NCBI GenBank assembly: GCA_002104945.1
Contig: MCFH01000017.1
Span: 186,001-250,000, forward strand
Source: Piromyces finnis
Lineage: Eukaryota > Neocallimastigomycota > Neocallimastigomycetes > Neocallimastigales > Neocallimastigaceae
Length of the DNA: 64,000 nt
Direction: 5' to 3'
This document shows positions 1 through 26,614 of this stretch, in pieces. A program made the position numbers and the translations under genes. How positions within the stretch are numbered: the first letter of the stretch is position 1; the number at the start of each line of letters is the position of its first letter. Under the pieces are notes generated by a model. The model saw only the letters and a list, made by a program, of their open reading frames with translations. It made no database searches and was not told the origin of the DNA.

Positions 1-2871
1 CATTAGTTTATAATATTTTTAATAAATTAATTACTAAAAAAAAAAAAAAAAGATCTATTTTAAATTTTATAATATCTACTTGGGTTATTTGATTTTTCAA
101 AATAGACATCAAAGACCTTTCCTTCATGAGCTTTCCATTTAATTGGCTTAATTATTGTTAAACGATACGACATAAATTAGTAAATATAATATGTTTATCC
201 AAAATATATATATATATAATAAAAAAAAAAAGAAAAAAAGAAAAATACCTTAAATGAATTATCTGGACTTAAAAGTAAAACATTACCACTAAGATCACCA
301 CAACCAATAATTCTTTGACATTCTGAAACATCAATCATTGAATAATTACAGAAAGATTTATCTTGATATAAAACAGAAGATTCATCGGTACTTAAATCAT
401 TTGCAAGGATATAACTAATAATCATAAAAATAAAAAAGAGCTATTAATATTTTGCTTTTTTTTTTTAATGCTTTATCTTTCAATTTGAATCAAGAATAAA
501 AATTATTAAATATTCTATACAAACCCGGTATTAGTAACAAAAATGCTTTTTTTATCACCAACTTGAGCAAAGTTTCTAATAAATTCTTTCTTTGGTAATG
601 AATCCTTTTTAATAAATAAATAAAAAAAAGTATTAATGAAAACTGAAAATAATTATAAATTTATTATTTTATTATAAAAAGAATTACTTTTAAAGCTGGA
701 TCAATATAAGTATCTTGATTTGGTAAGGAAATTTCTTTTAATCCACTAGTAGATTCTAAATATTAAAATAACATCGATTTTATAGTTAATATTTAAATTA
801 ATACTTATCTAATAGTTAAAATGGTAAATTAAATTAAATATATTATTGTATCATCAAATATTATATATGTATTACCAATTTTGTTGGATTCTAAATCTTT
901 TAAATTCCATAAACGAACACCAGAATCACCACCACCAGTAGCAACAATATCTCTTTCAGGAGACATAGCTACACACCAAATATCTTTACCGTAGTGACCT
1001 TCCCAACAAGCAGCACAAGATTCATTATTATAATCCCATACACGACAAGTTGTATCTTCAGAAACAGTAATGGCATATTTATCAGTTAAAATACAATCCC
1101 ATATACGAGAAGTATGACCATATAATACAATTGATTTTCTTTTTTATAATTAATTAATTTTATATTTTATATATAATAACAATGTTTTTTTTTTTTAATC
1201 AAAAGAAATACACCTTCATTTAATACTTTAAAAATAAAACATATTTATTATTTTTTAATTATTAATTTAAATTAAAAATTACCTATCATTAATAGTCCAA
1301 ACACGAAGAGTTCTATCATCTGAAACTGAACATATCTTTTTACCATCATCAGTGAAATCCATAGCAAAAATAACACCCTTTTAATATAAAAAGAAAAAAA
1401 GTATTAATATTTTCATGTATATTTATATATAAATATAATGTTTAAATAAATTATTAAAATATATGTTATTTTTAAATTAATATCATTAAATATTTACTTC
1501 ATGTCCTTTAAATTCTTGTATAATGGCACTTCCATTTGATTTATTTAAAACGTTCCATAAAATAACAACATTAAATACAGTACCGGATGCTAATTTTAAA
1601 GTACTTAATGTATTACCATAAAACTTGGCTGAATAACTGATTAAATTTGTAATTATCATTATAAATTAAATAAATTTTGGTTATTTTCCAATATTTTATT
1701 TTTTGTATATTCTTTCAATAATTCTTTTAATAATGACGTTTACATAATACAATTAACTTCAGAATGAACTTCATATTTTTTAGTTGTTAAATTAATATCA
1801 TAAACTTCAACAAAATTATGGCCTAAAGCTAAAGCAATATCGGTTGGAATGTCTGATTGTTCCTAATTATTTTATTGATTGATGTAAATTTGTAAATAAT
1901 AAAGTGAAATAAAAAATTAAATTATTATAATTAGTATTTCCATTTATAATTATTGTCGAGGTTGTTGTAGAAATTGAAATTATTAAACAATTTATAATAT
2001 TCAAAGAAGAGATAAACTTTATATACATTTTCGAATAAGAATTTTGCATCTAAAATCCAATCTTTTAATTCAATGGAAGCTTTTTCTTTTAAATCAACAT
2101 CATAATTACTTTTTTTTGAAAGAGAAAAAGTTAAAGAAAAAAAAAGTTTAAATAGGGTTAAATAATTTATATACTTTCTTGAAAATAATTGACGAAAATA
2201 AAATAGTAAAATTATTATAATTAAAAGAGAAATGTATTTGTATATTACTTGTTTGTAGTTGTAATTTCATATTCAAAAATTTTTAAAGCTTTTGAACCGT
2301 AAGCAGCAATTAATTTACAATTATCATTATTAACTGGAATGAAAAATATTATTTGAAATTTAAATTATATTAAAAACAAATTCATTGTTAAAATAAAAGT
2401 AATAAGATTATGGAAGTGATATTTTCAAAAAAAAAAAAAAAAAAATAGAGATGTCTAAACTTACTGATTCTAATTCCATGAACTCTACTATGTTTGAAAA
2501 TACTGACAGATTTAAAATTAACATTGTTTGTTATATTAAAGAACTATCAAATACAAAAGTAATATTATACATATAAAAAAAAAAGAGCATATAAAATTAT
2601 TTGTTAATGGTATTTTCAAATTTAAATATAATTTTAAATTTAATGTTTTAATTTAATTTATACCATTAAATATGGACCAGTTCCTTCGACCAATATTTGT
2701 TCATTAATAAATTGTAATGAAGTAACCTGACTTGCAAAAGCCTTTTTCTCAATCTATATATATGGATATTATATAATATATATCATTCAAAGTTACACTC
2801 AATTTCATTCCATGTACAATTAAAATTTATTAAATTTTTATTTAAAAATAAAATGAACTTACATTAAACAT
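1..2871 (-). CDS. WDR6: WDR6/Rtt10-like WD40 protein, multi-exon, probably running off the left edge
   Basis: Coding blocks on the minus strand, joined by GT-AG introns, read as a WD40 propeller protein. The first coding exon (2863-2871) has only three codons, M-F-N. The next block (about 2665-2757) contains ILVEGTGPYL, like the N-terminal entry strand of WDR6. Later blocks carry IELKDWILD, IALALGHNFVEVYD, the WD blades FKGHEGVIFAMDF and SDDRTLRVW, and GGGDSGVRLWNLK (about 890-1145), in the order found in WDR6. In the family, WDR6 (yeast Rtt10/Trm734) partners the FTSJ1/Trm7 methyltransferase that 2'-O-methylates tRNA anticodon-loop position 34; this role is inferred from homology. Only about the first 450 residues are visible. 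The frame meets a stop at 60-62, but a plausible GT donor near 99 and a T-rich AG acceptor near 45 leave open a further exon to the left. Family proteins are about twice this long, so I treat the 3' end as incomplete. Confidence 0.82.
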
Positions 2872-3879
2872 TTTTAAATTATTTAATTGTTATATATATT
2901 CAAATGATACTACTGAATTTAATTATTATTATTATTATTATTATTATTTTATTATTTTATTAAAATTAGATATATCTATAATGCTAAACTTTATTCAATT
3001 ATAAAAAAAAAAAAAAAAGACAAAAAAAAATTAAAATGGGTTGTTTTATAATATTCTTTTTTATGTTAAAAAAAAAAAATTTGAGATAAAATTTAAATTT
3101 TTTTTATAATTATAAAATAGTTTTGATCTTAATTAATATACCAATCATTTAATATATTAATATTATTAATTTTTGATCTTTTTAAGATTTTTATACTTTA
3201 AAAAGAAGGGTATTTAAAAGTTTTAGCTCTTATTTTTTATTAAAAAAAAAAAATAAAATAAAACTTTTCAATAATATTTCTTAACATTTAAATATAATAA
3301 AATAAAAATTCATGTTAACTTTTATATTGATATGGTCATTACACCTTTGAATATTTTAGTAAAAAAGAATATCTTTAATAAATTTTCATAATTTATCTTT
3401 AACTGGATAGTGTTAAGGATTTTATAATCATTCTTTATTTATTTTAATATATATTTAAAGGATTTATATTTTATAAGATAATAAACATTTTACATTATTT
3501 TTAAAAAAAAAAAAAGTATGATAATATTAAAATTAATAAACTATATATATATATATTTACATATATAGGATATTTATAAGATGATATTTAAAACAAGTAT
3601 TATAATAATTTTAAAAAATTATTATAAAAATTATAGGATTATAATCTATCTTTTATATATATTTAAATTTAGCTCTCTATAATAGATTTAAAATAAAAAT
3701 TAGAAGGAAAAAAAAAAACTCTATTTAATAATATATATTTTAAAGGTAACATTCAAATTGAATTAATAATTTCTAAATATTTGAATATTTCATAAGCAAA
3801 TAGATAAAGATTTTGAATATGATAGTTGCAATAGTATAAAAATAATTTTTAATAAATATATTTCAAATATATTTTCTAT
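2872..3879. other. intergenic, no gene seen
   Basis: AT-rich spacer between the WDR6-like start codon and the 3' end of the Zn2Cys6 gene. It contains A/T homopolymers and short TA runs (for example near 3541-3556) and no open frame with coding character. The WDR6 promoter should lie at its left end, but no recognisable motif stands out. Confidence 0.6.
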
Positions 3880-4396
3880 TTAAATAATATTTTCTTCATG
3901 TTCTAAAAGTTGAGTACATACAAGAGCTAAAACTTCAAGATTCCAAGTTCTTCTTTTCTTATACGGACCTCTTTTAATACCAATTCTTCTAGGTTTTCTT
4001 TTGATATCAATGCATGTGTCAGCAATACCTTTCTATTAATATGAATGAATAAAATAGAAATATATGAATATATATGTAAATAAATAATTAAAATAAATTA
4101 GAATAAATAAATACATATTTATAATTACCTGAATACATCTTAAACAAGGTCTAACATTGGCACATTTTTTACAAGATTTCTTACAATTAACTATATAAAA
4201 TGAAATTAATAAAAATATTAATAATCCTGTATTTAAAAAAAATTATATTATCATTCATATTACCACAAGCCATTTTAACTTGACTTCTCTTTTTTTTAAT
4301 TTTTTCAAAGCGTGGGTTTTCACACTTGACAAAATTTAATTTTTCATCTATTGTATTACCGTTGTAAAATGGTTGTTCTATTATTTGACCGTTCAT
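3880..4396 (-). CDS. small Zn2Cys6 binuclear-cluster protein, 115 aa, three exons
   Basis: Three exons on the minus strand (4264-4396, 4129-4190, 3880-4032) join in frame to 115 residues. The joined protein shows the fungal binuclear zinc cluster: the spacing C-x2-C-x6-C-x5-C-x2-C-x8-C spans the exon 1/2 and 2/3 joints, starting at MACVNC and ending at ADTC. Directly after it comes a basic stretch, RKPRRIGIKRGPYKKR, resembling the linker that follows the cluster in Zn2Cys6 regulators of early-diverging fungi and vaguely AT-hook-like. Family members bind DNA as transcription regulators. This one is unusually short, with no room for a regulatory middle domain; 27 residues follow the basic stretch. 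The start is the only ATG upstream of the cluster in exon 1. Its target genes cannot be inferred from the neighbourhood. Confidence 0.8.
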
Positions 4397-6378
4397 TATT
4401 TCTTTTCTTCTTTTTTTTTTAAAAAAAAACTTTTTATTTATATTTACTGCTTTTGTTTTCGTTTTTGCTTTGTTTTTGTGTTTTAATTTCTTTCTTTTTT
4501 TTTTTTTTTAGTTGTTAAAAATTATCTATTTAAAAATAAAATATAAATTCTAGTATATTAAGAGGATAGATAGAATAGAGATTGAAAATTCTAGTATATT
4601 TCTAATTATTATATTTTTAAAAATCTAATAAATAAATAATAAAAAAAAAGAAAAAAGTAGATATAAAAAAAAAAAAAAAAAAAACATAAATGTTTTATTA
4701 TTTTTATATTCCTAGTTTAATTTAAAGTTTTTTTTTTTAAAATGACGGTGTGGTAAGCTTATAAAAGGTTACACACGAATTAATTAAATATTTTAAAATT
4801 AAAATTTTTAAGAGTTTAATTTTTATATTTTATAGAATTAAAAAAATGGCAAAAAAAAAACTTTTTAATAGAAAATGAAATTAATAATATCTAATTTATC
4901 TAATTCAGATGATTTTCTTTTTCTTTTTCTTTACTAATACAAATAAAATACTAATATATATATATATTGTAACTAAAAAAAAAAAAAGCTTATCAAAAAT
5001 AGAAAAATAAAAAAATGAATAGAATTTTTTTTTTGAACACCGCTCTTACATGTATAATTTAATTATTATAAAATATTATTCAATACTTTTTAAAATATAG
5101 AAAGACCATGGTTCAGTATGATTATATTAAAATATATAAAAAATAAATAATAATATCAATGAAAAATTACATTATTTTTTATATTCCTTCATTTAACTAC
5201 TAGGTTTTTTGAATCGAAAAAAAAGCCAGCTCTAAATATTAATTAATTCTTTAATTAATATCTACCAATCAAAATTTCATTATAGTTTAAATTTTAAAAA
5301 AATGATCAAAGTAAAAAGAAATTCGGAGTTTAAAAAAACTTTAAAAAGAGCGATAAGTTACTTTAAAAAAAAATTGAACAATAGAACAATTAATAATAAA
5401 GTTTTAAAGTTTTACACTTTATCATATTTATATTAACTACAGAATCATAGCTAAAGTGAAAGTAAGAACAATACTTAATAATTTTATTACTTTTAACTAT
5501 ATAATATTTATAGATATTATTCCTAAAAATCATATAGTTTAATTTCAGATATTTCATTCTATAATAAAATGAAACAAAACAATTTTTTCGTTTTTTTTAC
5601 ATATTAATTGAAAAGTAATTGTTATTATTATTATTAGTAGTAGTAGTAGTAGTAGTAGTATTTTATTGTAATTTCGGTGACTAAATAAAAATTACAGCTC
5701 TAAATATATAATTATTTAATCTTACCTTTAAAAAAATACAAGATTTATATTAAATAAAAAATATTATTTATCATTAATGTTAATTTCTTTTTTTTTTAAC
5801 GGCAAGCAAATATTATTGAAATTTTTTATTATATTAAATAAAATTTGATGTTTATGTTTTTATATAACAAAAATTATAATTAAAAAGAATTTATACAACT
5901 CAAACGAATAAATATTATATTCTAATTAAAAGTAAGGTCATAATTCTACTAAAGTATATGGAATTGTATTTGACTTCCCCAATAAAAATAAAAGTGAAAA
6001 TGAAAAAAAATTAAAATATTTAAAACACATCTTTAACAAAACAGCATTTCGTTGTATTAAAGTAATAAATATTTCATTTTCATTTATAATTTTTATTAAA
6101 AGAAAAAAATATTATTTATTTTATAATTAGAAATCAAAAGTTTAAAAAGAAAAGTATATGCTTATATAATAATAAATATGGTATATTATGTGTTTATAAA
6201 AGAAAAAAAGTTTTTTCATTTTTTTTTTTTATAAAATAGAAAGATAAAAATATTATAATTTATATTAATTATAATTAATAATATATATATGAAAAAAAAA
6301 AATTTTTTAAATTTCAATAAAAATAAAAAAAACTTTTTTTTTTTTTAAATTCTATATTCTTTCATCATTATTATTTTT

Positions 6379-6420
<42 letters not shown>

Positions 6421-6446
6421 AATATTAAGTTTTTTTATTTGTATTT
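4397..6446. other. intergenic with A/T tracts, no gene seen
   Basis: Two kilobases of AT-rich spacer between the Zn2Cys6 gene and the 3' end of the KNTC1-like gene. It holds a short (TTA)/(GTA) microsatellite at about 5622-5661 and an A tract of about 31 nt ending at 6418. No coding-like block on either strand. Confidence 0.6.
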
Positions 6447-19002
<12,556 letters not shown>

Positions 19003-21700
19003 TGTTTGTTTTTAAAAAAAAATAATATATTTATATTATACTCTCTCTTTTTCTTGTTATGTTTATTAAAATTATATAGTTTTCTTCACAAATTTAGAGT
19101 TATTAGTTCGTTTAGAAAGGTTCATATTATTTTTTAAATTAATTTTATTGTTCCTGTTTCTACAAAGTTTTGGATAATAAAAGTAAAAAAAAAAAATGGA
19201 TAAAATACACCACACCACTCTTCCTTTTTTCACACACCACACACAAATGGAAATGGAAAAAAAACCTTTTAAAAAGAATAATAATAAAATTAAAATATTT
19301 ATAAAAAAAAAAAGGAAGGAAGGAAAGAAGAAGGGAAAAAAAACTTTTATATATATTTTATTAATAATAAATGATTATAATAAATAATTTGATAATAAAT
19401 ATTAATGATAACATAAAAAAAAAAAGTAATAAAAAAAAATTAAATTTTTTAATATATTATAAAAATTTTTAAATTTTAATTAATATATATTTTTAATGGA
19501 ATTTTAATTAAAAAAAATTATTTATTACATTAAAAATAAAAAACTAATATTCTTTAAAGAAAAAGAGTTAGTATTAATTATATATAAAATAAAAAGGATA
19601 AAACAAAAGAATAGAATGGTTTTCACTATTCCAACATATTCCTTTTTTAAATGATACCTCAAAAGGTAGTAATAACAATAAAAAAAAAAAAAAATACTTT
19701 TTAAAACTTTAAAATTTTAATTGAAAAATTAAAAAAAGTTACACAAAAGGAAACTTTAATTAATAATAGAATTAAAAGCATAAAGGGTTAGAAATTTAAT
19801 ATGCTTCATATATGAAAAAGGTCACTTTTAAAAAAAGAAAATATTAATACATTAAACAAGAATTGTAGAGAATTTAATAAGATGAAAAGAAATAAATATA
19901 TTTTAGTAATAGATTAAATGTTTTTAATATATAAAAAAAATAAATAAACAAAAACATTTTCTTCTAACATAAAGTTATTAAACATTTTACAATGACAGCA
20001 TGAAAGAAAAAAGTAAAATCTATTTGACAAAAAATTGCCATTATTTAATAGATATTAATTTCAAATGGTAAAAAGTCAATAAAACATAGGAATTAATGTT
20101 TTTTAAAAATACCATATAAATGATTTAATAATCAATGTATATTTTGTCTTTAGTTTCATATGCATTTAAAATTTTATTGCAATAACAATTCAAATTATTG
20201 CTTAATGCATTACAAAAAAAAATTATGAAAATGACAATAATATTAATTATTATAATATAAATTTTTCGACATAATTTCGCAAAATAAGCTAAACAAAATC
20301 AACTTTATTATTACGAACATTTCCTATTATTTGGTCAAAATTGTTTTTTCAATTAAAAAAGGACAAAAAAAGTATTAAAATTTATTTAAATATTATACAA
20401 TTTATTATAATTACTTTAATAGAATGCCCTTTTTACATTTATAATTTTTCATATCTTTACGATACTTTTATCAATTTAAACAAAAATTAAACACTTTATG
20501 AAAATAAAAGATTTATTTCACAATTTCTTATTTCATTTCTCACCTAATTTTCTCATTTATCATTGTTTATTAAGAGAAATATAAAACTGCTTATTTTTAA
20601 CTCATAATCTTATTAAAATAATTAAAATTATAATATTATTTGCTCAGTGGTAGTGACAAATGAAATCCATATTAAATTTCATTATTTCCCTTTTGAGAAA
20701 TTCGAACACATACAGGATGTTTACATCGCTGCAAATAAATATTATAATACACTTTTATATAAATTTTTTTTTATTTCTTTAACAAGAGTTTAAAGCAAAA
20801 CTTATATAAAATCTTTCTTTTATTCTACTTTATTCTGCTTATTATTATTTTATTTGTTTTTTTTCTAATATTTTTGTTTAAGAGATTAAAATTAAAAAAA
20901 AAAAAATTTCTTGAAGGAATTTTATTTTTTCTTTTTTTTTTTGCTTTTTTTCACCAATCAAATTTCAATTAAAAAGCCAATAAATATTAATAACTACAGT
21001 TATTGTACATTGCAATTTATATATAATGTACAATATGTTAATACATAAATATACATTATAAAACCTTTTACATAGAAAAAGCATTAGTAATTTATAAGCA
21101 CACATAAAAAAGACAGAATGGAAAATTTCATTGTATATTAGTAAGAAAGATGATAAGATAAAATATATATAATTTATATTCCATTTTGATTTATATTTAT
21201 ATAAATATTATTATAATATGTTATATGTTATTTATAAGAGTGTCAATATTTCAATAACAAACTTTTTTGAGTTATTATTATTAATATGTTTTCATAAAAA
21301 TAATAAACACCTTATTTAGAATTATAATCATTAATTATAATTACTAAATAAATGACAGAATGAGAATAGCAACAATAATAAACATAATAATGTTTATAAA
21401 TTTATTCAATTATACAAGTATATATTTTACAATTGTAAAATTCAAATTTTTATAAATAACAAAATTTATTCGTAAAAGTATCAATATTGGTATTTATAAA
21501 AAAATCAATTATTAAAAGGTCGTTTCTTTTAAGCTGAATTTTAATATACCTATTGGGAATTTTTTAATAATTAAAGGTTTAGATGGACCTAAAAAAAGGT
21601 TTATTTTAATTAGTTTATATTAATTTTATATCATTCCATATTATCCTTTTCAGTAATATTTTTTAAAAAAAAAAAATATGTTCCGTTTTAATTTAATATA

Positions 21701-21910
21701 TTATATTAATATAACTTTATTTTTCTGGCGCAATTTTTTACTAGAAAAAGAGGAGGGAAATAGAAATAGGGTAAGGCCTTTTATTTTATAAGAATCAGAA
21801 CAACCATAACATATTATTTCAAATAGATCAAATAGATCATAATTTTGATTCTTCACATCAACACTTTTTCCATAAAAGAATTGTGTTGGATGTGTACAAT
21901 AATGATTCAA
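21701..21910 (-). other. isolated coding-like relic, function unknown
   Basis: A 69-codon open frame of higher complexity than its surroundings, reading for example NHYCTHPTQFFYGKSVD and then FEIICYGCSDS, before decaying into lysine/leucine-rich sequence. No neighbouring exon could be joined to it. I do not recognise the family. It may be an exon remnant of a dead gene or chance; confidence that it is protein-coding is low. Confidence 0.2.
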
Positions 21911-22752
21911 AATATTTTAGAGTTAATAATAATTTCCCATTCTATATTCTTATTAATGTAGTTATATAATACTTTATATATATTTATTTATTTATTTATT
22001 TTTTATTTTTTTTTTTTTTTGATAAATGTAATGTAGATAAAATTAAATAATATAAAGATTTATTTTATTTGTTACTATGCATTATTATTTATATAAAACT
22101 ATAAGTGTTCAATGCATTATCATTAAAATATTTATAAATAGTACTAGTATTGCCTTAATATTTTGATCATGAAAAGTAATTTTTTTTTTTAAAATATTCT
22201 CTTCTTTATTTTATTTTAATGATTATTTTATGAATATTTATTTATTATCCTTTCAAAAAAAAAATAATAATTAACGTTATATTCTAATTCCTTAACTTTT
22301 AATTAGGTTTGATACTTTTAATTATCTTATTCATTGGATTGTTTTTCTTATTTTATTAATTTTTAAAAATTCAAAGTCTAAAACTTTTTTTTAAATAGAC
22401 TTTATGATTTGAATTTCACTTTTCATTCTAAATAATAAAATACTATGTATTAAATGCTATATGTATATAAAAAGAAAAAGAACTTTACACCACCACTACT
22501 CCTCAATTCTTTAGCTATAATTTTTAGCCAAATTCTAGATTTATTTGCTTTCCTTTTATACATAATTTTCTGTCATTAAAAACAATATTTATTTTCATTT
22601 AAATTTAATATAAAATTAATTTAATAGAATGTTTCCAACTTTTCTTCTTTTATAACCTAATCTTTATAATAGTTAATGTAAGAGTATAATAATACCTTTA
22701 TTTTTTTTCAACAAGTTTTCTTTTTCTTTTTATTATTATTATTGTTATTCTA

Positions 22753-22845
<93 letters not shown>
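22753..22845. repeat. (ATT)31 microsatellite
   Basis: 93 bp of perfect ATT repeat, followed by a short ATTTTT-type tract, in the gene-poor region. Confidence 0.9.
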
Positions 22846-23605
22846 TTATTTTTATTTTTATTTTTATTTTTATTATTTATTTTATGCTATTTTACCAACT
22901 TTATTATCAAACTTTTCTATTACGTAGTAACAATAAACTAGTCAAAAATGAATGACTATTTAAAAATGTATCAATTTACTATTCTACTACTATTCATCCT
23001 TTTGTCTATACGGTGAAAAGTTTTATGATTTAAATAGTTTAGATTTATTACTATATTATTACACTTAAAATGAGAGTATTAAATTTATAATATATTATAA
23101 ATGCATTCATACCATAGATTCAATATATATTTATATTTTAGAAAGAATCTTTTTGGTTTTTGCTATATTTTTAATAACAAAATCATACTTTTACAATATA
23201 AATACATTATTCATTGCTATACTTTTTATCTTCGCCAATAACTATTTTAATCTTTTTTAAAAAAATGGCATTTCAACTTTTATTTTTTAAGTTTGATTAA
23301 ATTAAAAATTTTCTAGTTAAATCCTTTCTTTTTATTGGCTAAAATATTAACTAAATTATAATATATATTAGACTATATTGTAATATATCAAAATTTAATT
23401 AAAATATATTATAATATTATGGTGTAAGAACCTTACTTTATAATAAAATTTAAAGTATAATCCATATAAAAGCTATTTTATAATAATAATAAATAGGATA
23501 ATAATAACAACAATAATAATAATTATAAACTTTTTTGTATTTAAAATAACTTTGATGATAATTAAACAAATAATAATAATAAATAGTAATAATAAAGACA
23601 ACAGC

Positions 23606-23759
<154 letters not shown>

Positions 23760-24141
23760 TTTAAAAAAAAAGAAATACTAACATTACTTTAAAAAGTAAT
23801 GATGAGTTAAAATTTATTAATTAACCATTTTATTTTACAATATTTTCTGGATTATCATTGATGAATAATATTAATTTCATATTTATTTAAGTAATGAAAT
23901 ATAAATTAGTAGAGAAAACATCGTTTCATTTTTTATTGATAGATTAATAGATTAAATATATCCACTTTTTATATTTCTTATATTTTGAACTTGACTAATT
24001 TTTAAGATTATATTTGAATGTTAATCTTATTCTATTGATCTTTACCTTTTTTTTTTTAATTTAATTAACCTAAATTTAGGTATATTTTATTAATTGTAAC
24101 AAATAATAGGTAATAATAATAATAATAATAATAAATAATAA

Positions 24142-24220
<79 letters not shown>

Positions 24221-26199
24221 TAATAATAAATAATCATGTAAATAATCATAAAATGATAATAAAACCAAACAAAAATTTAGTATATTTAAATATTAAAATA
24301 TAATTTTAAACAAGATGAATTAATTGATTATTATTGTTAGTCTATATTATTATGTTGACAACTTTTATTCTCTTAGAGAATTAGCAAGTTAACTGTCTAA
24401 TTAAATAAGAATCGATATATAAATTTATAAATGTATTTTTTTTTTTTTGTGTAAATACTTTGTTTTAATGTATGTCGTTTATTGAACTTTAATTTGAAAC
24501 TATAATGAATTTCGTATATAAAAGATAAAACATTAGCAACCTTTTTTTTTAATTAAAGTATGAAGTGTAAGCCATCATTTTTAATGTATTTAATCAGTTA
24601 TAAATTACAAAAATAATATATGAAATAATATATTATAGTATATTGATGAATATTAATTTTTTAATTGTATTAAATTAATTGTACAATTGTCTTTTAGCAT
24701 TATTATTGTTATAAAATTATTGGATTAAATTTTTTATAATATGGATCATCCATTTATTACATATCTCTATTTTTTTTATATATTTTTATATAAACAAAAC
24801 AAAACAAGACAAAACAAAATGAAATGAAATAATAATATAAAAGAGTAGTTGATGCTTAATTTACTGACAACAATATGACATAGATAGATGTAAATATTTA
24901 TTATAATGCGTTATAAAATTCCATGAAAATTATTAACCAAGATTATATAAATTAGAACAAGACTAAATAGATATGTCTTTGCAAACCGAAAAAAAAAAAG
25001 AAAATTCAATAAAATATAGGAGGTTGATAAGTACATTTTTTATATATGAAAAAGAGGCTAATAAGTTTATTTTTTTATTATTTAAATATTAAATAAAAAA
25101 AATTAAATATAATTCTGTTATTATAACTTTAATCATTTCATGTTTATCTTTTTCAATATTTTGTTTTTATTACCACATTAATCCTTGTTTAATGTTTTTT
25201 TTTTTTTTTTAATTTTGCAATCATTAGTTATTACCTATTTTTTTCAACAAAAATTTGAAGCTTTGCGAAAAAAAGGGCCTTCTTTTTTCTTCTTTCTCAT
25301 AATTGATAAACAAAAATTATTATCGTTTATCAACCATTTAACATGAATGAATAAAGTATGGGCTAATATTTAAAAATGCTATTTTATATATGTTTTGAAT
25401 ATACTTTTTTCATTGTTGAATATTTCAATATCTATTTAAGTTAATATTATTATAACTTGTGATAATAGTAATAATATTTAATAATTCTATGTACTATGAA
25501 ATACCTCTTTTTTGATTTAATCCTTTTCTTATTATACTATTTAAATAAATACTTTTTAATTTATTATTCAATATACTATTTAAATAATATATAAAATATA
25601 ATGTCACAATATATTATCATATATTAATGAAATATAGTATTAAAAATTAAATAAAATTTAAAATTATTGAAAAATTAATAATTTTTTATTCGTAATAAAT
25701 TTTTATAATTAATAACTGAAATATATTAAATAAATTAAATATAAATATATTAAGAGTATATTCCAATAAATGGTATATAGAATATTTAAAAAGGTATAAT
25801 ACCTCTCTTCCATAAATTATCACAAAAGGAATAATCAACTGCTTATATATTGGTAATTTAATCGTTTTATTTAATTTGAATTAATTATAATAAATGATGA
25901 AATTTTGAAGTTTTTTAACTATCAAAAGGGGATAATTTTTATATTAAAATAAAGATAAAAAAAGAATAAATTTTTAAATTATGATGAATTATTTAAAAAA
26001 AAAAAAAGATATAAAAAGGTCGCATTCCTTTCTTTTTTTTTTTTTTTAAAATTTATCTTTTCATATTCAAACCAAATTTAAAGAAATAAATAAAAATAAA
26101 ATAGGTAAGATTCTTTATTTTTTTTTATTAGATAGAATGAATAATTAATTTACCATGTAAATAAATATTAATTGATGAAATAATGTGTGATGGATAATC

Positions 26200-26235
<36 letters not shown>

Positions 26236-26614
26236 AATAAATAAATACTACTACTACTACTACTAATAATAATAGTGTGAAATTAATTATTATTATTAAA
26301 ACATTATTACTACTATTATTAATAGTAGTATTGATATTATTAGTGGCATTGTTATTTAACAATAGAAAAAACAAGGTTGAATATTAATAATAAAAACTCA
26401 AAAAATTTTTAGTATAAAATATGTTTATAGTTTATAAAAAAGTATAGCAAAAATAAATTTAATGTTAAAATAAAAAAAAAAAAAATAAGAAATGTATAAA
26501 ATTGAACAAAAAAAAAAAAATTAAATTTTTATTATTTCAAACATTTTAAAGTTTATATGAATAAAAAAATTATAAAAAATACTTATATTTTTATAACACA
26601 ACTTTTTAGAAAAA

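Noticed and set aside
19196-19387. 63-codon Lys-rich frame just upstream of KNTC1
   Set aside because: Low-complexity Lys/Ile sequence from A-rich DNA, no conserved motif.
20633-20712. tRNA-like A box (TTTGCTCAGTGGTAG) and B-box-like AATTCGAACAC about 50 bp apart
   Set aside because: Neither D, T nor acceptor stems pair; at best a decayed tRNA relic or chance.
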